NCBI RefSeq assembly: GCF_028728205.1
Contig: NZ_JAQYUU010000001.1
Coordinates: 1,562,082-1,626,081, forward strand
From: Clostridium sp. 'White wine YQ'
GTDB lineage: Bacteria > Bacillota > Clostridia > Clostridiales > Clostridiaceae
Direction: 5' to 3'
Length of the DNA: 64,000 nt
Positions within the stretch are counted from its first letter, which is position 1. Each line of letters opens with the position of its first letter. The notes below the pieces were generated by a model, which worked only from the letters and a program-made list of their open reading frames with translations, was not told where the DNA came from and ran no database searches. A program made the position numbers and the translations under genes. This document shows positions 52,761 through 61,202 of this stretch, piece by piece.

Positions 52761-52976
52761 CTCAAATAACTCAAATCTATTTTCCTTGAGAATGCTGTAA
52801 ATCTGTGTATTTAAAAGTTCTCCAATAGCATGTCCGACCATACTTAAATCATCATCTGTTGCAGCATTAGATATATTTAAAAAAGCTTGTCTTCTAAACA
52901 CATCGTGTCCTTCTTTATCTATACCAGACTTATATTTTATCACTAATGAAAGTGATGATAGAATTGCTTCAGCCAT
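52749..52976 (-). CDS. DUF1659 protein
   Basis: This 75-residue protein starts MAEAILSSLSLVIKYKSGID and carries the DUF1659 pattern KSGIDKEGHDVFRRQAFLNI. The family is widespread in clostridia and bacilli and its function is unknown. The start is set by AAGGAGGTGAT 6 nt upstream; a longer frame upstream has no support. It is divergent from a YvrJ/DUF1659/DUF2922 gene group, so two DUF1659 copies flank the intergenic region. Confidence 0.88.
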   Translation of the reverse strand: MAEAILSSLSLVIKYKSGIDKEGHDVFRRQAFLNISNAATDDDLSMVGHAIGELLNTQIYSILKENRFELFETVQ

Positions 52977-53090
52977 AAATATCACCTCCTTTATACCAAT
53001 TATATAAGGGATATATGCTGCTATTTTACATATCTCCATTTAAGTCGACTTCATTTCATTAAAAACTAAAAATCAAAACATTTTTTCATA

Positions 53091-53106
53091 ACATATATCT
53101 TTCATG
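53091..53106 (+). promoter_or_regulatory. Repeated upstream box, copy 1
   Basis: ACATATATCTTTCATG lies 17 nt before the YvrJ start. An almost identical box (ACATATATCTTTTATG, 53350-53365) lies before the DUF1659 gene at 53392. CATATAT resembles the -10 element of mother-cell sporulation sigma factors, but no firm -35 is visible. Confidence 0.4.
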
Positions 53107-53122
53107 AAGGAGGTGATTTCTT

Positions 53123-53293
53123 ATGGAAGTAAATGATCTAATTAACTTAATAGGTAACGTTGGCTTTCCAGTAGCTATTTCAGCCTATTTATTAATTAGA
53201 CTTGAGAAAAACATAGCTGGCTTAACCTTTTCAATTAACAAGCTCAATACAATTATTTCAACTAAACTTGGAGTTGTTATTGATAATGAATAA
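53123..53293 (+). CDS. YvrJ-family protein
   Basis: This 56-residue protein starts MEVNDLINLIGNVGFPVAIS and continues AYLLIRLEKNI, the recognisable YvrJ signature: a short N-terminal helix followed by one membrane segment. In Bacillus subtilis yvrJ belongs to a locus with an unusual sigma factor; its role is unknown. Start behind AAGGAGGTGAT. It is followed at 98 bp by DUF1659 and DUF2922 genes, a set that commonly occurs together in clostridia. Confidence 0.88.
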   Translation: MEVNDLINLIGNVGFPVAISAYLLIRLEKNIAGLTFSINKLNTIISTKLGVVIDNE

Positions 53294-53349
53294 TCAGTAT
53301 GTTTTATTTTAAAATTATTTTTAACATTCAGGTAAACTTTTCTAAAAGA

Positions 53350-53365
53350 ACATATATCTTTTATG
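53350..53365 (+). promoter_or_regulatory. Repeated upstream box, copy 2
   Basis: ACATATATCTTTTATG differs at one base from the box at 53091-53106 and lies 26 nt before the DUF1659 start. The duplication suggests each small gene has its own promoter of the same type. Confidence 0.4.
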
Positions 53366-53391
53366 TAAAGTTTAGAAAGGAGGAGATGTAA

Positions 53392-53616
53392 ATGGCTATT
53401 AATAAGGTTTTAAATTCCACTACTTTTAGTCTAGAGGTTCAAAGTGGAACAGATGCTTCTGGTGCACCAGTATTCAGAAAAAAGAATTTTTCAGGTATTA
53501 AACTAAATGCTACAACTGAAAATATTTCAGATGTTGCTCAAGCTATCAAAGGGATTTTAAATAATCCCACTAGAGATTTATTTCTAAACGAAACTTCTAA
53601 GCTAGCAAACAACTAA
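53392..53616 (+). CDS. DUF1659 protein
   Basis: This 74-residue protein has the DUF1659 pattern VQSGTDASGAPVFRKKNFSG near its start. It is a paralogue of the divergently coded copy. ATG start behind AAAGGAGGAG. It is followed at 38 bp by the DUF2922 gene and the two are probably co-transcribed. The function of the family is unknown. Confidence 0.88.
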   Translation: MAINKVLNSTTFSLEVQSGTDASGAPVFRKKNFSGIKLNATTENISDVAQAIKGILNNPTRDLFLNETSKLANN

Positions 53617-53654
53617 ATGCAACTTAAAATTTATTATGGAAAGTAGGTGAAATA

Positions 53655-53870
53655 ATGGAATATGTACTTTCAATGACCTTCGTAACTTCAAGTGGAGATA
53701 AAGCTTCATTCTCTGTTACAGGTGTAAAAGAATCAATAACTGAAGCTGAAGTTTCTGCATTGATGGATACAATAATCGCTAAAGATATATTTATTACTAA
53801 AAGCGGATCTTATGTATCAAAATATGGTGCTCAATTAACCCAAAGACAAATCACTAAATATGATCTTTAA
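53655..53870 (+). CDS. DUF2922 protein
   Basis: This 71-residue protein (MEYVLSMTFVTSSGDKASFS, then VSALMDTIIAKDIF) is a DUF2922 family member. Such proteins regularly follow DUF1659 genes in Firmicutes and are of unknown function. It is the last gene of the unit, followed by a strong bidirectional terminator. Confidence 0.88.
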   Translation: MEYVLSMTFVTSSGDKASFSVTGVKESITEAEVSALMDTIIAKDIFITKSGSYVSKYGAQLTQRQITKYDL

Positions 53871-53892
53871 TCAATTAATTTATCTCATGTTA

Positions 53893-53924
53893 AAAAGAGT
53901 TCAACCGAAAAGTTGAACTCTTTT
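53893..53924. terminator. Bidirectional terminator
   Basis: AAAAGAGTTCAAC pairs with GTTGAACTCTTTT over 13 bp. It is shared by the DUF2922 gene and the convergent NYN gene. Confidence 0.9.
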
Positions 53925-53945
53925 ACTTCTTATATTGAAGTGTTG

Positions 53946-54707
53946 TTATTCTTTATTTCTAACATACTTTAAAGTTATACTTGGATTACTGGTTTTAATT
54001 GATCTTATTTCAAACTTATTTAAAGAAGCTACAAATGGAGTAAGCTTTGTATATCCATAGTTTCTACTATCAAAATCTGGATACCTCTTGTTTAGTGTAC
54101 TACCAAGCTCACCTAAAAATGCCCAACCATCTTCATCAGAAATTTCAGTAATAATTGTTTTAATAGCTTCTATTAACTTTTCTCTACTTATGGTACCAAC
54201 CTTATTCTCTTGATTCTTATGAACAGTTTTAACATTTTCAGTTTCTTCAATATTAGATGCCATAGATGCAAGCACCTCAAGATATTTAAACTTTTCACAG
54301 GCAGCAATAAATGGAGTTGGGGTCTTCTTCTCCCCCATACCAATTACATACATTCCAGCTTCTCGCAATCTTGATGCTAATCTTGTAAAATCACTATCAC
54401 TTGAAACTATGCAAAACCCATCAACATTTTTTGAATATAATATATCCATTGCATCAATTATTAATGCCGCATCAGTTGAATTTTTTCCTGTTGTATAATT
54501 ATATTGTTGAATTGGAGTTATGGAATAATTCAATAAAACATTCTTCCATGGTGCAAGCTGTGGCTTAGTCCAGTCTCCATATATTCTTTTATAAGTAGGT
54601 ACTCCATGATTTGAAATTTCATCTATTATATATTTAATATATTTTTCTGACACATTATCTGCATCTATCAAAACAGCAATTCTCTTATCCTTATCCTTAT
54701 CCATCAT
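53946..54707 (-). CDS. NYN-domain putative nuclease with LOTUS/OST-HTH domain
   Basis: This 253-residue protein has an N-terminal NYN (LabA-like PIN) domain, residues 8-150, with acidic residues in VLIDADNVS, NSTDAALIIDAMD and IVSSDSDFTRLA that would bind Mg for RNA cleavage. A LOTUS/OST-HTH domain follows at about 175-250 (DEDGWAFLGELGSTLNKR), a module that binds RNA. The pair is found in bacterial proteins predicted to act on RNA; the target is unknown. Two adjacent ATG codons follow AAGGAG; the second, at 54704, is equally likely. Confidence 0.9.
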   Translation of the reverse strand: MMDKDKDKRIAVLIDADNVSEKYIKYIIDEISNHGVPTYKRIYGDWTKPQLAPWKNVLLNYSITPIQQYNYTTGKNSTDAALIIDAMDILYSKNVDGFCIVSSDSDFTRLASRLREAGMYVIGMGEKKTPTPFIAACEKFKYLEVLASMASNIEETENVKTVHKNQENKVGTISREKLIEAIKTIITEISDEDGWAFLGELGSTLNKRYPDFDSRNYGYTKLTPFVASLNKFEIRSIKTSNPSITLKYVRNKE

Positions 54708-54922
54708 TTATCTCCTTCTTTCTTTAGCAAGAAAATATCACTTAACTTATATCCTTCTTTATTTATTCTACAAACTAACTAATATTTCCTTCATTCTATC
54801 ATTCCTTTTTGAATATAACCATTTTTTACAATTTTATTATACTATAATATGCTTACTTAACTTATATTTAATTATATCTTAACATTTAGATGTTATTATA
54901 AACGCAAGAGGAGGTGAATAAA

Positions 54923-55501
54923 ATGAATAATTTAAACATTTGTATTGATATTGATGGAACTATAACAGATGCTTATTATTGGCTTGATTTATGCAATTAT
55001 TACTTTAATACCAATATAACTAAAGAACAAGTAACTGAATACGCTATTCATAATGTATTAGGTGTTAATGAAGAAGCATATAACGAATTTTATGAGAAAA
55101 ATAAGTTTATACTTCATGAGGATCAGCCTTTAAGAGAAAATGTTCAAGAAATAATAACTAAGCTAGCTGAAGATAATAGTATATATTTTGTCACTGCAAG
55201 AGATACAAGTCTTAGTATGCTTACTCACAGATACTTAAGAAATAATAATATTCCCTATAATGATCTATTTGTTTTAGGTAGTCATTATAAAGTAGATAAA
55301 GCAATAGATTTAAATTGTGATATATTTATAGAGGATAATTATGAAAATGCTATTCAGCTTTCAACAGCTGGCTTCAAAGTTCTGCTGCTTGATACAAACT
55401 ACAATAGACATATTTTAAATGAAAATATCATAAGAGTTCATTACTGGAATGAAATATATGAAATAATAGAAAAACTGTTATTACAAAATAAAGCAATGTA
55501 A
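54923..55501 (+). CDS. HAD-family 5'(3')-deoxyribonucleotidase-like phosphatase
   Basis: This 192-residue protein starts MNNLNICIDIDGTITDAYYW, the HAD nucleophile motif DxDGT of the NT5C group. The second motif FVTARD and the acidic motif DIFIEDN complete the site. Such enzymes dephosphorylate (deoxy)nucleotides. The ATG is preceded by AGGAGGTG at 6 nt; an in-frame GTG inside that site is rejected. Its terminator overlaps the stop codon. Confidence 0.87.
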   Translation: MNNLNICIDIDGTITDAYYWLDLCNYYFNTNITKEQVTEYAIHNVLGVNEEAYNEFYEKNKFILHEDQPLRENVQEIITKLAEDNSIYFVTARDTSLSMLTHRYLRNNNIPYNDLFVLGSHYKVDKAIDLNCDIFIEDNYENAIQLSTAGFKVLLLDTNYNRHILNENIIRVHYWNEIYEIIEKLLLQNKAM

Positions 55502-55513
55502 TAACAGTTTTTT
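55471..55513 (+). terminator. Terminator overlapping the HAD gene end
   Basis: AAAACTGTTATTAC pairs with GTAATAACAGTTTT over 14 bp. The right arm contains the stop codon and is followed by T residues. Confidence 0.85.
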
Positions 55514-55531
55514 GTGTTGACTTATAGTCCT

Positions 55532-56431
55532 CTATTTCTTTATAATAGGAATCCAAACTTCTGAGAAAAACCTATCATCATCTGCTGTATAGTATAGTTC
55601 CATTTCTGGTCCTTCTGCATGATCGTAACCTGAGCTTGGAAACCACTCCTGAAATATACGTCTCCATAATTCTTGAATCTTTTCTGTAACTTCTGATTCA
55701 TAGTGCTCTTCTGTTCTAAAAACTACCCATGTAAAAGGATTAACTGAAACAGAGGTATATTCTTGTGGAACTTTAAGTTCATCTTCGAAATCAACAACAC
55801 CTATCATATAAGGCATAGTGTCTTTTCCTGTATCTCTATATCCCATAATTCCATTAGCATCACAAAGCTTAAATTCACTTTCAATCTTAACTTTTTGCTG
55901 TACCTCACTTAACTTGTCTAAGATACCAGCCTCATAGCATTCTTCCCAAAATTTCGGTATTCTTATTAAGTTGTTACCATTTGTTAAATCAATAATCTCT
56001 TCTACCCCAAAAAACTTAAATGAACCCTTTTCTACAATCTTATAATTCATCTCTGCATCTCCTTTTATTGAAATATGAAAGGATAAAGGTGGATAAGCTT
56101 TTAGAAGTGTTCCCATTTCCCGTGCTGTAGTTGGTGATACTCCATGCAACTTGTTAAATGCTCTAGTAAATGCTTCTGGAGATTCATATCCATATTTTAG
56201 TGCAAGATCTATTACCTTAATACTGCTATTTTGTAATTCCAAAGCTGCTAATGTTAGTCTTCTGTGCCTAATATACTCTGCAAGAGATACATCTGTTATA
56301 AAAGAAAACATTCTTTGAAAATGATAGTTTGAACAGCATGCAACCTTCGCTACATCGTTATAATCAATTTCGTTAGTTAAGTTTTCTTCAATATACTTAA
56401 TTGCACCATTCATTCTCTTAAGCCAATCCAT
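55532..56431 (-). CDS. AraC-family regulator with GyrI-like effector domain
   Basis: This 299-residue regulator has an AraC DNA-binding domain at residues 1-105, with two helix-turn-helix units (DYNDVAKVACCSNYHFQRMF and YGYESPEAFTRAFNKLHGVSP). A GyrI-like ligand-binding domain follows (about 140-299), ending in YYTADDDRFFSEVWIPI. The layout resembles Rob/BltR-like regulators that bind hydrophobic drugs. The start MDWLKRMNG lies 7 nt after AAGGGAG. The target genes are unknown; the permease next door is on the same strand downstream of it. Confidence 0.92.
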   Translation of the reverse strand: MDWLKRMNGAIKYIEENLTNEIDYNDVAKVACCSNYHFQRMFSFITDVSLAEYIRHRRLTLAALELQNSSIKVIDLALKYGYESPEAFTRAFNKLHGVSPTTAREMGTLLKAYPPLSFHISIKGDAEMNYKIVEKGSFKFFGVEEIIDLTNGNNLIRIPKFWEECYEAGILDKLSEVQQKVKIESEFKLCDANGIMGYRDTGKDTMPYMIGVVDFEDELKVPQEYTSVSVNPFTWVVFRTEEHYESEVTEKIQELWRRIFQEWFPSSGYDHAEGPEMELYYTADDDRFFSEVWIPIIKK

Positions 56432-56529
56432 TCTCTCACTCCCTTTCATTTACAATTATAGTATCAAGTGATATTTATTACCTTGCATATTATGCACCAA
56501 TTTGCAAGATTAATTATAACATAACGCAC

Positions 56530-56570
56530 AAAGAGACGTTTTGCTTACTATCGCAAGAAAACGTCTCTTT
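56530..56570 (-). terminator. Terminator of the amino acid permease
   Basis: AAAGAGACGTTTT pairs with AAAACGTCTCTTT, with inner TTGC/GCAA. Confidence 0.85.
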
Positions 56571-56573
56571 ACC

Positions 56574-58064
56574 TTATTTTATTTTCTTCTCATATCTGCT
56601 ATACATTATAAATGCTACTAATGAGAAGAATATTGGTCCTACAATCATCCACAAAGTCGATTTAAAATCAGGCTTGTCCTGTAATATAGGATCAATTATT
56701 GTAAATAGGTTTGCAAAAAATACTGTAATTGTAACTATAACTGCTGCAATTACTCCACTTCTGTAACTTTTGAATATTACAAATGGTTTCTCTATTTCTT
56801 TCTTCTTTTTGAATCCAATGAATGCTATTGCTATAAACAAATATGGCAACGTCATTGCAACGTTAGTCATAAGAACTATATAAGAGAAGAACTGAGATAC
56901 TCCATCTCCTCCAAAGGCTGTAAGCATTACAAATGCACATACTAACCCACATTGCATCCACATAGCATTCCTTGGAATACCATCTTCGTCTATTTTACTG
57001 ATAACTTTTGGCCATAATTCTTTTGGGGTACCTTCTATTATTTGCTTGATAGGTGAATATATCAATGTAAAATATGAACCTGTATAGGCTAGAAACATTG
57101 ATAGTCCAACAACTCTAGCAAAAAATGCTCCAATGCTAACTGCTGTTGCCTGTCCTAATCCTAAACTTGTACCTATGGTATAACCTAAATTATTCATTAT
57201 TATATAAGTTATATTAGCAAGGTTAATGCCCTTAGTTGCATTTAAGTCATTCCAATTTAAGAACATTCCACACATAAATATACCTAATGAGTATCCAATC
57301 GCAATTATTGTTGCTGATATAATCATTCCTTTTGGGAATGTTTTTTCTGGTTTTTCAGTTTCATCAACTAGTCCACCAACTGCTTCGATACCCCCATATG
57401 CAAATATTGCAAACACTAAAAATGATAGTATATTTATTAATGAATTACTATTTGGATTCGGAGAATCAATAAATGTTCTTACTGATGTAATAGGTTCAGC
57501 TAGTTTTCCACCATGTAATGCGAAAACTAAGATTGCTCCAATAAGTAATACAACATTAAGTAAAGCAATTGCTGTTCCTCCTACTGAGGTTACCTTACTT
57601 ACACTCTTTAAGCCCTTTGATGCAATAAAGGTAACTAAAATAACAAATAGTATCGCTAGTATTCCAAGTATTTGTGTTGATGATAAACCTAAAAATGATA
57701 GTTCACTAGTAATATCCCTGCCAAAGACAAGATTTGAGAGGGGTATCCATATCTCTGTTGCAACACTTACCATCCAAATTACATAGGATGAATACCACAT
57801 AAAGGTTCCTATAAACGCAAACTTACCTCCAACAGACTTTTCCATCCAAGAATATATTCCACCCTTTTCTTTTCTAAAAGCAGTTCCATACTCTGCCATC
57901 ATAAATGCATAAAGAATGAAAAATGTTAATCCTGATAATATATACCAAGGAATTGCTGCGTATCCCATCTTATAAAAAGCCTTTGAAATATTATTGAATC
58001 CAAAAACTGATGTAAAAACCATTAACACTAATGGTATTAAAGTTAACTTTTTCTTGTTTTCCAT
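56574..58064 (-). CDS. Amino acid permease, YjeM-like (APC superfamily)
   Basis: This 496-residue transporter has about 12 membrane helices and matches YjeM of E. coli closely: VFGFNNISKAFYKMGYAAIP, EKGGIYSWMEKSVG, FAIFAYGGIEAVGGLVDETE and GTPKELWPKV. YjeM belongs to the glutamate/GABA antiporter group of the APC family, but its substrate is not settled. The start MENKKKLTL follows AGGGGAG at 6 nt; 29 further in-frame codons upstream lack support. Single gene with its own terminator. Confidence 0.9.
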   Translation of the reverse strand: MENKKKLTLIPLVLMVFTSVFGFNNISKAFYKMGYAAIPWYILSGLTFFILYAFMMAEYGTAFRKEKGGIYSWMEKSVGGKFAFIGTFMWYSSYVIWMVSVATEIWIPLSNLVFGRDITSELSFLGLSSTQILGILAILFVILVTFIASKGLKSVSKVTSVGGTAIALLNVVLLIGAILVFALHGGKLAEPITSVRTFIDSPNPNSNSLINILSFLVFAIFAYGGIEAVGGLVDETEKPEKTFPKGMIISATIIAIGYSLGIFMCGMFLNWNDLNATKGINLANITYIIMNNLGYTIGTSLGLGQATAVSIGAFFARVVGLSMFLAYTGSYFTLIYSPIKQIIEGTPKELWPKVISKIDEDGIPRNAMWMQCGLVCAFVMLTAFGGDGVSQFFSYIVLMTNVAMTLPYLFIAIAFIGFKKKKEIEKPFVIFKSYRSGVIAAVIVTITVFFANLFTIIDPILQDKPDFKSTLWMIVGPIFFSLVAFIMYSRYEKKIK

Positions 58065-58368
58065 TTTGAACTCCCCTATTGATGATATTTTTCCACATAA
58101 GTAGAAATTATAAAATAAAAGCAACCCATTTTCAAATACACTAAAAATCATTTTCTCAACAGAATGGTTCTCTGTAATTAATTTAACATAATCGCTATCT
58201 ATATTTTGATATATTGTTAATTTAGTTTCGAAACTGATTCATATTATTTAAAATACAAAAAATACTCCTTCCAAAAATAGCAAAAACTTTTTTCCCAGCT
58301 CTTGACAAAAATATCTCAAAGTATTACATTAATACTATACCAAATCAGTATACATTAGGAGAGATTAT
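58065..58368 (+). promoter_or_regulatory. Intergenic region with the Rrf2 promoter
   Basis: This 304-nt gap between divergent genes has no gene I can support. Its right end holds TTGACA (58302-58307), a 17-nt spacer and TACATT (58325-58330), a plausible vegetative promoter. It is overlapped downstream by the Rrf2 operator. The left part is AT-rich without clear structure. Confidence 0.6.
58330..58353 (+). promoter_or_regulatory. Rrf2-type operator 1, before rrf2
   Basis: TAATACTATACC and GTATAC around a short centre form an imperfect palindrome immediately after the -10 element. It shares TTAATACTATACCA and GTATAC with the site before cooS, so the regulator probably represses both itself and the CO dehydrogenase genes. 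Confidence 0.65.
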
Positions 58369-58782
58369 ATGAAAATAACACAAGAAGCAGATTATGGATT
58401 ACGTGTAGTTCTCTATTTATCAAAATTAGAGCAAGGGGCTAAAGTTGACGCTGCTACTATATCAGAGCATGAAGGATTGCCATTAAGATTTTTACTTAAA
58501 CTTTTAAGGAAACTTATTGCCAGTGGAATTATAAAGTCTTTTCGTGGTGTTAATGGTGGTTATTCTCTTAACAAACTTCCTGAAGAAATCACACTTAGGG
58601 ATGTTATAGAATCAATAAATGGTCCTATTTACGTAAATCGTTGCATGATTGATCCTGCATACTGTAATGCTCATAAAGGTAATCGTTGTGAAATCCATAG
58701 AGCTTTAGGAGGTATACAAGAAAGCCTCGTATCTAAACTTCAAGGAGTTAATTTTAAAGATTTAAAAGAGGGGAAATACTAA
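58369..58782 (+). CDS. Rrf2-family transcriptional regulator, Fe-S type
   Basis: This 137-residue Rrf2 protein has a winged helix at residues 1-75 (MKITQEADYGLRVVLYLSKL, GGYSLNK) and three cysteines C92, C99 and C107 in the usual cluster-binding loop, as in IscR and NsrR. It should sense iron-sulfur status, redox or NO/CO. It is directly upstream of cooS (60 bp) with a matching palindrome before each gene. ATG start behind AGGAGAG. The gene is cotranscribed with, or closely coupled to, the CO dehydrogenase operon. Confidence 0.92.
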   Translation: MKITQEADYGLRVVLYLSKLEQGAKVDAATISEHEGLPLRFLLKLLRKLIASGIIKSFRGVNGGYSLNKLPEEITLRDVIESINGPIYVNRCMIDPAYCNAHKGNRCEIHRALGGIQESLVSKLQGVNFKDLKEGKY

Positions 58783-58798
58783 TCCCCATTTTTTATAA

Positions 58799-58823
58799 TT
58801 AATACTATACCATTTTGGTATAC
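58799..58823 (+). promoter_or_regulatory. Rrf2-type operator 2, before cooS
   Basis: TATACCA-TTT-TGGTATA is a perfect 7-bp-arm palindrome within TTAATACTATACC, the same left half as operator 1. It lies just ahead of the cooS ribosome site, so bound regulator would block an internal promoter or read-through. Confidence 0.65.
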
Positions 58824-58842
58824 TTTCAAGGAGGAGTTTTAA

Positions 58843-60729
58843 ATGAATACTTGTGGAAACTGTACAACATGCTCAAGTGCTGATAAAGTTCTTGAAAATT
58901 TTATTGCAAATGTCGATGTAGAAACCTCTCACCATAGAGTGGAAACTCAAAGCATCAAGTGTGGCTTTGGTCAACAAGGGGTTTGCTGCCGTCTTTGTGC
59001 AAATGGTCCATGTAGAATTACACCAAAGTCCCCTCGTGGAGTATGTGGCGCTAATGCTGATACAATTGTTGCCCGCAATTTTTTAAGAGCAGTAGCTGCT
59101 GGAGCAGGATGTTATCTTCATATTGTTGAAACAACTGCCCTTAACTTAAAGAAAACTGGAGAAAATAAAGGAACTATTAAAGGTGTAAATGCCCTAAATC
59201 ACCTTGCTGAACTTTTTGAAATAAAAGAAGAAGATATGCATAAGAAAGCTATCCTAATTTCTGATGCTGTTTTGAAAGATCTATATAAACCAAGATATGA
59301 AAAAATGGAGTTAACAGAAAAAATGGCTTATGCTCCAAGATTTAAAAAATGGAAAGAACTTAATATACTCCCTGGCGGCGCAAAATCTGAAGTTTTTGAT
59401 GCTGTAGTAAAGACATCTACTAATCTAAGCAGTGACCCAGTTGATATGCTACTTAACTGCTTGAATCTTGGAATATCCACTGGCCTTTATGGACTTACTT
59501 TAACCAATCTTCTAAACGACGTTATGCTTGGAGAACCTGTTATTCGTCCCGCGAAGGTTGGATTCAAAGTTGTAGATTCAGATTATATAAACATAATGAT
59601 TACTGGACACCAACATTCTATATTCTCCCACATGCAAGATAGACTTTTAGATAAGGACATTGTAGAAAAAGCTAAAGCTGCTGGAGCTAAAGGCTTTAAA
59701 CTTGTGGGATGTACTTGTGTAGGACAAGACTTACAACTTAGAGGAGAACATTACAAAGATGTGTTCTCTGGCCATGCAGGAAATAACTTCACAAGTGAAG
59801 CTCTTATCACAACTGGGGGGATAGATATAATTCTATCAGAATTTAATTGTACATTACCTGGTATAGAACCAATTGCTGATGAATTCCAAGTTAAAATGAT
59901 ATGTCTTGATGATGTAGCTAAAAAAGCTAATGCAGATTATATAAACTATAGCTATGAGGAAAGAGAAGAAATAACCTTAAAGATAATTGAGGAAGCTGTT
60001 AAGAGTTATACAGATAGAAGAAAAAATGTTGGTATAAATATACCTATGGATCATGGATTTGACGATGTAATTACTGGAGTTAGTGAAAACTCTCTTAGAG
60101 AATTCCTAGGTGGTACATGGAAGCCTCTTATTGATTTAATCGCTAGTGGGAAAATCAAAGGGGTTGCTGGTGTTGTTGGTTGTTCAAATCTTACAGCTAA
60201 AGGACATGATGTATTTACTGTTGAACTTACAAAAGAACTTATTAAAAGAGATATCATAGTTTTATCAGCAGGATGCTCAAGCGGTGGTTTAGAAAATGTT
60301 GGTTTAATGTCTCCTTCTGCTGCTTCTCTTGCAGGTGATAACTTAAAAGCTGTATGTGAAAGTTTAGGAATTCCTCCTGTTTTAAACTTTGGACCATGCT
60401 TAGCAATAGGAAGACTTGAAATTGTTGCATCTGAATTAGCTAAATACTTAGGAATAGATATTCCAGAACTTCCATTAGTTCTATCAGCCCCTCAATGGCT
60501 AGAAGAACAAGCTCTTGCTGATGGCGCCTTTGGACTTGCTTTAGGACTTCCTTTACATCTTGCAATTCCTCCATTCATAACTGGAAGTAAGGTTGTTACC
60601 AAGGTATTAACTGAAGATTTAAAAGACATTACTGGTGGTCAGCTAATTCTTGAAGATGATGTAATTAAAGCAGCTGATCGACTTGAAGAGATTATTCTTA
60701 ATAGAAGAAATAGTCTAGGCTTAGCCTAA
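58843..60729 (+). CDS. cooS: Carbon monoxide dehydrogenase catalytic subunit
   Basis: CooS interconverts CO and CO2 at a Ni-Fe-S C-cluster in the cytoplasm. The 628-residue protein has the B- and D-cluster cysteines early (C4, C7, C10, then CGFGQQGVCCRLCANGPCR and PRGVCG), and C-cluster ligands later in GHQHSIFSHM, CTCVGQDLQLRG, SEFNCTLPG, GCSNLTAKG, AGCSSGGLENVG and FGPCLAIGRL. The length and motifs match monofunctional CooS. It is followed by a CooF-like ferredoxin and a flavoprotein. No CooC nickel-insertion ATPase or CODH/ACS subunits are nearby. Start behind AAGGAGGAG. Confidence 0.97.
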   Translation: MNTCGNCTTCSSADKVLENFIANVDVETSHHRVETQSIKCGFGQQGVCCRLCANGPCRITPKSPRGVCGANADTIVARNFLRAVAAGAGCYLHIVETTALNLKKTGENKGTIKGVNALNHLAELFEIKEEDMHKKAILISDAVLKDLYKPRYEKMELTEKMAYAPRFKKWKELNILPGGAKSEVFDAVVKTSTNLSSDPVDMLLNCLNLGISTGLYGLTLTNLLNDVMLGEPVIRPAKVGFKVVDSDYINIMITGHQHSIFSHMQDRLLDKDIVEKAKAAGAKGFKLVGCTCVGQDLQLRGEHYKDVFSGHAGNNFTSEALITTGGIDIILSEFNCTLPGIEPIADEFQVKMICLDDVAKKANADYINYSYEEREEITLKIIEEAVKSYTDRRKNVGINIPMDHGFDDVITGVSENSLREFLGGTWKPLIDLIASGKIKGVAGVVGCSNLTAKGHDVFTVELTKELIKRDIIVLSAGCSSGGLENVGLMSPSAASLAGDNLKAVCESLGIPPVLNFGPCLAIGRLEIVASELAKYLGIDIPELPLVLSAPQWLEEQALADGAFGLALGLPLHLAIPPFITGSKVVTKVLTEDLKDITGGQLILEDDVIKAADRLEEIILNRRNSLGLA

Positions 60730-60753
60730 TTAATTTTTAGGAGGACATAGCTT

Positions 60754-61200
60754 ATGAATAAGATAGTAATAGATAAAGCTATATGCCAAGGGTGTTTAAA
60801 TTGCACCCTTGCCTGTATGGCTGAACACAATGATATTGGGAATTCAATCTTTAATTTAGACCTTGAAGATACAAAAAATGAAAGCAGAAGTTATATAGCC
60901 TTAGATTCTAATAGAAAGGCTTCTCCTATTTTTTGCAGACATTGTGATGAACCTGAATGTGTCAATGCTTGCATGAGTGGTGCTATGACTAAAGACTCTA
61001 TAACTGGTGTTGTATCCTATAATAAAGAAAAATGTGCATCCTGTTTTATGTGCGTAATGTCATGTCCCTATGGGGTGCTTAAGGCTGATGATAATACCAA
61101 GAAAGTTATTTTAAAATGTGATTTATGTAATGGAAGATCAGTTCCTAGATGTGTTGAGAATTGCCCAACCGGAGCTATTTCCCTAAGTAAGGAGGCATGA
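60754..61200 (+). CDS. cooF: CooF-like four-cluster ferredoxin
   Basis: This 148-residue protein has cysteine motifs for four 4Fe-4S clusters (CQGCLNCTLAC, CRHCDEPECVNAC, CASCFMCVMSC and CDLCNGRSVPRCVENC), the HycB/CooF pattern. CooF shuttles electrons from CO dehydrogenase to a partner. The next gene is a flavoprotein reductase, so the electrons likely go to NAD(P) or another acceptor and not to a hydrogenase. Start behind GGAGG. Confidence 0.94.
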   Translation: MNKIVIDKAICQGCLNCTLACMAEHNDIGNSIFNLDLEDTKNESRSYIALDSNRKASPIFCRHCDEPECVNACMSGAMTKDSITGVVSYNKEKCASCFMCVMSCPYGVLKADDNTKKVILKCDLCNGRSVPRCVENCPTGAISLSKEA

Positions 61201-61202
61201 AT

